Positions 6,361-10,283 of a stretch of DNA of 10,283 nt are shown here, one piece after another. A program made the translations under genes and the position numbers. The notes under the pieces are model-generated. The model saw nothing but the letters and a program-made list of their open reading frames with translations, searched no databases and had not been told where the DNA came from. The stretch lies in NCBI GenBank assembly GCA_035630195.1, contig DASQLD010000535.1:1-10283 (forward strand), read 5' to 3'. Source of the stretch: DASQDN01 sp035630195 (GTDB lineage Bacteria; Acidobacteriota; Terriglobia; Bryobacterales; Bryobacteraceae). Numbering within the stretch: the first letter of the stretch is position 1; every line of letters begins with the position of its first letter.

Positions 6361-8154
6361 ATGTCTCTCATCAGTCTTCAAAACATCAGTAAAACGTTCG
6401 GCCTGCGCGCGCTCTTCGAGGGATTGTCCGTCGTCGTTGCCGAAGGCGAGCGCATCGGCCTGATCGGACCGAACGGTTCGGGTAAATCGACCCTGGTCTC
6501 GATCCTCGCAGGCATTGAAACTGCTGACGAAGGTATCGTTGCATTCCGCAAGAATGTGCGGATCGGCTATGTTCCGCAGGAGTCGAAGTTCCAGGCCGGC
6601 GATACGGTGCGGTCAGTTCTCAACGACGCCCTGTTGGGCGAAGCGTCCGACGAATACGAGCGCGAATCCAAGATAAATGTCGCAGCCGGCCGCGCGAGGT
6701 TTGACTCGCTGGACCTCGACGCGACCTCGCTATCGGGCGGGTGGAAGAAGCGCTTATCGATTGCGCGCGAGCTTGTTCGTGAACCCGATGTTCTGCTGCT
6801 CGACGAGCCGACGAACCATCTCGACCTCGACGGCATCATCTGGCTCGAAAAGCTGCTGAGTGGTTCAAGCTTCTCCAGTCTTGTGGTCAGCCACGATCGA
6901 TACTTTCTCGAGAATGTCGTCAGCGACATGATAGAGATTAACCGTATCTATCCCGAGGGAATCTTTCGAGTCAAAGGCAATTACAGCGAGTTTCTGCTCA
7001 AGCGCGAAGAGTTTGTCGAGCTTCAAAACAAGCAACGTGAGTCGCTCGAGAATGTCGTTCGACGTGAGGTTGAGTGGCTCCGCCGCGGTCCGAAGGCCCG
7101 GACCACAAAGTCAAAGGCGCGAATCGATCAAGCAGGCCGCATGATGTCGGAGCTTGCCGATATGCAGGCGCGCGCGGTTACGGGCTCGACACAAATTGAC
7201 TTCAGCGCTTCAGGCCGCAAGACGAAGAAGCTGATCGCGGTTGAAGGCCTAAAGAAAGAACTTGGTGGCCGGGCGCTCTTTCATAAGCTAAATCTCAATC
7301 TCGCTCCTGGCGTGCGACTCGGCTTGGTCGGACCAAATGGCAGCGGGAAGACGACGCTGCTCCGCATCCTCGCCGGTCAGATGGAAGCCGACGCCGGAAC
7401 CATTGAGCGCGCCGAGGGCTTGCGCATCGTTTACTTCAATCAGCATCGCGAGCAGCTCGATCCCTCGCAGTCTCTGCGGACAGCCCTCTGTCCCCATGGC
7501 GATAACGTAATATTCCGGGATAGGCCCATGCATGTCGTGTCCTGGGCAAAGCGTTTTCTGTTTCGGACGGAGCAACTCGATCTTGCTGTCGAGCGCTTAT
7601 CCGGCGGAGAAAGAGCTCGTGTCGCGATAGCCAACCTGATGCTCCAGCCGGCTGATGTTTTGATGCTAGACGAACCGACCAACGATCTCGACATCAATAC
7701 GTTAGAAGTCCTTGAAGCGAACCTTCTCGACTTTACCGGCGCGCTCGTACTGGTGACACACGATCGCTACATGCTCGACCGCGTTTCGACCATCGTTCTC
7801 GGCCTCGATGGCAAAGGCGATTCGGGGCTATTCGCAGACTACTCGCAGTGGGAGCAATTCCGATCCGACGCCGTGCGCGATCTCAAAGTGGAACCGCCGG
7901 CGCCAAAATCGCAAGCAGCAGCCCCCAAGAAACGACTCTCCTACCACGAGCAGCGCGAGTGGGACCGGATGGAAACTCTGATCCATGCCGCGGAAGACAA
8001 GCTCGCAAGCGTGCAGCGCGCTCTCGAAGATCCTGCCGTGACCAGCGATCCCAAACGGTTGCAGGAATGTTATGCGCAGCTTCAGCCTTCTCAAGCTGAA
8101 GTGGACCGGTTATATGAGCGGTGGGCCGAGCTCGAAGCGAAGGTCGCGGGCTGA
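6361..8154 (+). CDS. uup: ABC-F ATPase, Uup type
   Basis: This is a soluble twin ABC ATPase of the ABC-F family, whose members act on ribosomes; Uup is also linked to transposon excision and branched DNA in E. coli. It has 597 residues and no membrane segment. The first ATPase domain has Walker A GPNGSGKST (36-44), signature LSGGW (124-128), Walker B DVLLLDEPTNHLD (143-155) and an H-loop SHDRYFL near 177. The linker has the subfamily-typical RRGPKARTTKSKARID. The second domain has Walker A GPNGSGKTT (324-332), signature LSGGE (413-417), Walker B DVLMLDEPTNDLD (432-444) and THDRYML near 465. Residues 527-597 begin LSYHEQREW and form the C-terminal coiled coil that marks Uup. All ATPase residues look intact. 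No Shine-Dalgarno precedes ATG 6361, seven bases after the hydrolase stop. Subfamily is firm; the gene symbol is less so than the family. Confidence 0.93.
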   Translation: MSLISLQNISKTFGLRALFEGLSVVVAEGERIGLIGPNGSGKSTLVSILAGIETADEGIVAFRKNVRIGYVPQESKFQAGDTVRSVLNDALLGEASDEYERESKINVAAGRARFDSLDLDATSLSGGWKKRLSIARELVREPDVLLLDEPTNHLDLDGIIWLEKLLSGSSFSSLVVSHDRYFLENVVSDMIEINRIYPEGIFRVKGNYSEFLLKREEFVELQNKQRESLENVVRREVEWLRRGPKARTTKSKARIDQAGRMMSELADMQARAVTGSTQIDFSASGRKTKKLIAVEGLKKELGGRALFHKLNLNLAPGVRLGLVGPNGSGKTTLLRILAGQMEADAGTIERAEGLRIVYFNQHREQLDPSQSLRTALCPHGDNVIFRDRPMHVVSWAKRFLFRTEQLDLAVERLSGGERARVAIANLMLQPADVLMLDEPTNDLDINTLEVLEANLLDFTGALVLVTHDRYMLDRVSTIVLGLDGKGDSGLFADYSQWEQFRSDAVRDLKVEPPAPKSQAAAPKKRLSYHEQREWDRMETLIHAAEDKLASVQRALEDPAVTSDPKRLQECYAQLQPSQAEVDRLYERWAELEAKVAG

Positions 8155-8156
8155 AC

Positions 8157-9143
8157 CTACTGTAGCTCCACCACCGGATCAGGCGCCGAGCCCTGCGGCA
8201 GCTTAATCTCTCCGACAATCTTTTTGTCGGCAATAGAGATGACGTAGATCGTATCGGTCGTCTCGGTCGAGACAAAGGCCCGCTTGCCGTCGCGCGAGAG
8301 ATGGCACGAGATAGGCTCGCCCGGAACGATGACATAGCCGGTTTGCATGCGCTGCCTGGGATCGGCAAATGCAACCTTTCTTTCATGCATGAGGGCATAA
8401 ACTAACGTGCTTCCATCCGACGTAATAGCGATCCGCACTGGTCCTTTGCCTGTCTGAATGTGGGCGATCGGTTGGTGTTTCGCTGTATCGATGACGGTGA
8501 TCAGCCCTGCTTCCCGATTCGTCACATAGAGCTCTTTGCCATCTCTCGACAGCACTCCGCCCTCCGGCCGCTCGCCCGTCTGGATGAGTTTGGTTTCCCC
8601 GGAAGTAACGTTGATCGCCGCTACATTCGACGATCCACTATTGCTTACGTACGCCCATTGCGCTGCCGGTCCCAAGGTAACCATATGCGATGTCTTGCCT
8701 TTCGTATCGAAATTCTTAACGACTTTGCGTTTTACCGGGTCAACGATCAACAGCCGATCAGGCAATTCGACAGTCACCGCGAGCATACCCGTTCTCTCAT
8801 CGACATCGATCCCGTGCGGGCGGTAGAAGTCTCCTAGCGGAATGACGCCAATTCGTTTTCGCGAGGAGACATCGATAACCGAAATCCTATTACCACCTTT
8901 GCCCTGATGCTCGATGCGCATCACGCCGTTGTCGGTTGTGTAGAGAAGCTTGCGATCGGGTGAAAACGCCATCTCGTGTGGGTGTTCGCCCACCGGAACG
9001 CTAGAGAGCAGTTTGCCGTCTGGAGCCAGATAGGCCAGCGCATTGGTCCCTTTCAAGAGCGCCAGATAGATCGGCTCGGCAGCGGCGACATGCGCGGTTA
9101 AGCACAACAACAAAACAGCCAAGTAAGGCATCATCAGGCTCAT
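8157..9143 (-). CDS. Secreted seven-bladed YVTN beta-propeller protein
   Basis: This 328-residue protein has a signal peptide (residues 1-22, ending HVAAA), though its n-region lacks a basic residue. The mature part is made of about seven repeats of 40-45 residues. Examples are ISVIDVSSRKRIGVIPLG, LLIVDPVKRKVVKNF, ELYVTNREAGLITVIDTAKH and TIYVISIADKKIVGEIKLP, each joined by a PxG-type turn and an 'SRDGK' or 'SPDRK' loop. This is the YVTN/lactonase-like propeller, usually a binding scaffold. Some relatives occur beside redox enzymes, but none is here, and no catalytic residues can be assigned. The start at 9143 is fixed by an in-frame stop seven codons upstream; Met4 or Met5 are alternatives. 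No Shine-Dalgarno is seen. The stop lies 2 bases from the convergent ABC-F stop, and the start lies 20 bases from a divergent gene. Confidence 0.88.
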   Translation of the reverse strand: MSLMMPYLAVLLLCLTAHVAAAEPIYLALLKGTNALAYLAPDGKLLSSVPVGEHPHEMAFSPDRKLLYTTDNGVMRIEHQGKGGNRISVIDVSSRKRIGVIPLGDFYRPHGIDVDERTGMLAVTVELPDRLLIVDPVKRKVVKNFDTKGKTSHMVTLGPAAQWAYVSNSGSSNVAAINVTSGETKLIQTGERPEGGVLSRDGKELYVTNREAGLITVIDTAKHQPIAHIQTGKGPVRIAITSDGSTLVYALMHERKVAFADPRQRMQTGYVIVPGEPISCHLSRDGKRAFVSTETTDTIYVISIADKKIVGEIKLPQGSAPDPVVELQ

Positions 9144-9163
9144 GATGTCACAATAGTTTCTTT
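9144..9163. promoter_or_regulatory. 20-base gap between divergent starts
   Basis: Both start codons are bounded by in-frame stops (TAA at 9164-9162 for the propeller and TGA at 9143-9145 for the glycosyltransferase), so the gap is really this short. Any promoter must overlap coding sequence. On the minus strand TATTGT (9155-9150) could be a -10 box six bases before the propeller ATG. On the plus strand CACAAT (9149-9154) is a weaker match. No ribosome binding site is seen for either gene. Confidence 0.35.
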
Positions 9164-10021
9164 ATGGATACGACGCCCGTCGAACAACCGCGTCCGCCGC
9201 GCGTCACGGCTTTGATCGTCTCACGCAATTGCGCAGGCCAGTTGCAAACCTGCCTCGAAGCCCTCGACGGGTCTGTAGATCGCGACCGTCTCGAAATTGT
9301 CGTTATCGACAATGGCTCGGAAGACAAGTCGGCCGACATACCGCACAACTTTCCCAGCGTTCAATCCATGCGGCTGCCCAAGAACTTCGGATGGACGAAG
9401 GCCGCCAACATCGGCATGCGCACTGCCAAAGGTGACGCCATTCTCTTCTTACCTCCCAATGTAATTGTCGAGCCGGACACGATCAGCCGGCTTGCCACGC
9501 GCCTCGACGATAGCGAGTCCCTGGGAGCCGTTTATCCGTTTGTCGACCGCTGGTATCGCCTGCCGGATCGGGATGCGCTCGCGCAGGCCTGCCGGACCGG
9601 AGAGCTTCCGAATCCTCAGCCCACTCCAACCGACGCCGCTGAGGTAGCAGTCGACTATGCGCCAGGAGCGCCGATGCTCGTGCGCAAGATCTTCCTGCGA
9701 GGCATGAACTACTTCGACGAGCGCTTCGGGGAATCCTGGTCTGATCTTGAGCTTTGCTGGCAATTGCGGAACGCAGGCAAAGCCATTCTGGTCTTGCCAC
9801 AAGTCCGCGTCCAGTATGGTCCGGAATGCGAGCGGGAACAGGATGCAGTTCATCTGGCCGATCGCAAGCTAGGCGCCGCAGCCTATCTCGGCAAACATTT
9901 CGGGTCCGCCGCCGGCGTGAAATTTCGCGTTTCTGCCGCACTGGGCGCGCTTGGGAAGGCGCAGTTCTCGGAATTATCTGCAATCGTCTCCGGTCAAAAA
10001 ATCGACGGTACACATCTCTAG
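9164..10021 (+). CDS. GT2-family glycosyltransferase with an altered metal site
   Basis: This 285-residue protein has a GT-A fold of the rhamnosyltransferase-like GT2 group, expected to move a sugar from a nucleotide donor in cell-surface glycan assembly. The fold markers are VTALIVSRN (about 14-22), VVIDNGSEDKS (D49), KNFGWTKAANIGM, and APGAPMLVRK followed by MNYFDERFG. The usual catalytic segment EDxDLC appears as SDLELC, keeping D194. However, the DxD-type NPD motif is PPN (97-99), and the closing His of the VxH element is replaced by Tyr218 (VRVQYG). There is no membrane segment. A Pro-rich 13-residue N-terminus precedes the fold. Upstream TGA at 9143-9145 excludes any longer start. The gene stands alone, with no glycan cluster visible around it. 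Family is clear; activity is uncertain. Confidence 0.85.
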   Translation: MDTTPVEQPRPPRVTALIVSRNCAGQLQTCLEALDGSVDRDRLEIVVIDNGSEDKSADIPHNFPSVQSMRLPKNFGWTKAANIGMRTAKGDAILFLPPNVIVEPDTISRLATRLDDSESLGAVYPFVDRWYRLPDRDALAQACRTGELPNPQPTPTDAAEVAVDYAPGAPMLVRKIFLRGMNYFDERFGESWSDLELCWQLRNAGKAILVLPQVRVQYGPECEREQDAVHLADRKLGAAAYLGKHFGSAAGVKFRVSAALGALGKAQFSELSAIVSGQKIDGTHL

Positions 10022-10038
10022 CGGCTCAACGATATAAT
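10009..10038 (+). promoter_or_regulatory. Candidate sigma-70 promoter for the gene at 10050
   Basis: A perfect TATAAT is at 10033-10038, and TACACA (10009-10014, four of six -35 matches) lies 18 bases before it. The expected transcription start is only about 4-6 bases before ATG 10050, implying a leaderless or near-leaderless mRNA. This agrees with the absence of a Shine-Dalgarno. The -35 half overlaps the 3' end of the glycosyltransferase gene. Confidence 0.5.
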
Positions 10039-10049
10039 CGGCCCGACTG

Positions 10050-10283
10050 ATGGGCTACCGAAATCTTCTGTTTCTTTTCACGACTGCCGCCGCTTTTGCG
10101 CAGAACGGCACGCAGGCCGGACGCTTTGTTATCGAACATCCCACCCTCCTGAACCTCGGCTTCGAATGGGCGATCTCTGGTGACGCAAATCGTAATGCCA
10201 CGGTCGCGGTGCAGTTTCGCCAGGTTGGCGAATCCGCGTGGAAGCCGGCGCTTCCGCTGGTGCGCATCGGTGGGGAGAATATC
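10050..10283 (+). CDS. Secreted protein, N-terminal part only, FnIII-like domain
   Basis: The gene is open from ATG 10050 to the window edge (78 codons). It starts with a signal peptide, MGYRNLLFLFTTAAAFAQ, with AFA before the likely cut at about residue 17. The mature start continues RFVIEHPTLLNLGFEWAISG, then DANRNATVAVQFRQVGESAW and PLVRIGG. An alternating strand pattern with a 'VQFRxxGESAWKPA' strand is typical of fibronectin III-like or purple-acid-phosphatase-type N-terminal domains. These precede catalytic or beta-helix modules in secreted enzymes of soil bacteria. The catalytic part lies outside the window, so the product cannot be named. No Shine-Dalgarno is present. It follows the glycosyltransferase by 28 bases and has its own promoter candidate, so it is probably transcribed separately. 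Confidence 0.7.
   Translation, partial: MGYRNLLFLFTTAAAFAQNGTQAGRFVIEHPTLLNLGFEWAISGDANRNATVAVQFRQVGESAWKPALPLVRIGGENI

Noticed and set aside
7883..8398. 171-codon minus-strand frame across the ABC-F and propeller junction
   Set aside because: It overlaps two well-supported genes. Its Arg/Ser/Pro-rich translation is typical of a wrong-frame reading.
10041..10055. GCCC/GGGC hairpin around the ATG at 10050
   Set aside because: A four-pair stem is too short to claim regulation, and it may fall largely outside a leaderless transcript.
10055..10267. Minus-strand frame of 70 codons at the right edge
   Set aside because: It is opposite the new secreted gene, which has a promoter candidate and signal peptide. 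The antisense product has no recognisable features.
1..10283. tRNA, rRNA, CRISPR, insertion sequence or prophage elements
   Set aside because: No tandem repeats, terminal inverted repeats, transposase or integrase motifs, or tRNA-like cloverleaf sequences were seen. The window is almost fully accounted for by protein genes.

Overview
The window is a dense block of bacterial chromosome of moderately high GC content, nine complete genes plus one cut at each end. No RNA gene, mobile element, repeat array or CRISPR was seen. I infer an Acidobacteriota-type genome (Solibacter/Bryobacter-like). The reasons are the mix of secreted proteins of unknown function, a YVTN beta-propeller, and two small exported families that I associate with that phylum. 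This is recall-based inference, because no 16S or other marker is present.

Left block, + strand (2-4364): the 3' part of tldD, complete tldE/pmbA, a membrane-anchored FxLYD/DUF2393-like protein, a secreted 422-residue protein of unknown function, and a DUF167/YggU protein. Each gene overlaps the next by 4 or 11 bases, and every start after tldD is TTG or GTG. This looks like one translationally coupled operon. Its enzymatic core is the TldD/TldE peptidase; the two envelope proteins beside it are the least explained part of the window.

Middle block, - strand (5333 down to 4327): two small exported proteins with an ATGA overlap. The second runs tail-to-tail into the DUF167 gene with a 38-base overlap.

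Right-centre block, + strand (5397-8154): a metallo-beta-lactamase-fold hydrolase of the NAPE-PLD/UlaG type with a Tat-like N-terminus. Seven bases later comes a Uup-type ABC-F ATPase. A 63-base gap separates this pair from the minus-strand pair and must hold divergent promoters.

Right block: a secreted seven-bladed YVTN beta-propeller on the - strand (9143-8157) lies only 2 bases from the ABC-F stop. Only 20 bases separate its start from a divergent GT2 glycosyltransferase (9164-10021), whose predicted metal-binding positions are changed. A secreted protein begins at 10050 behind a perfect TATAAT box and runs off the end of the window.

No recognisable defence, secretion or biosynthetic system is complete here. 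The best candidates for new biology are the tldDE-linked envelope proteins, the atypical glycosyltransferase, and start regions that suggest leaderless transcripts.
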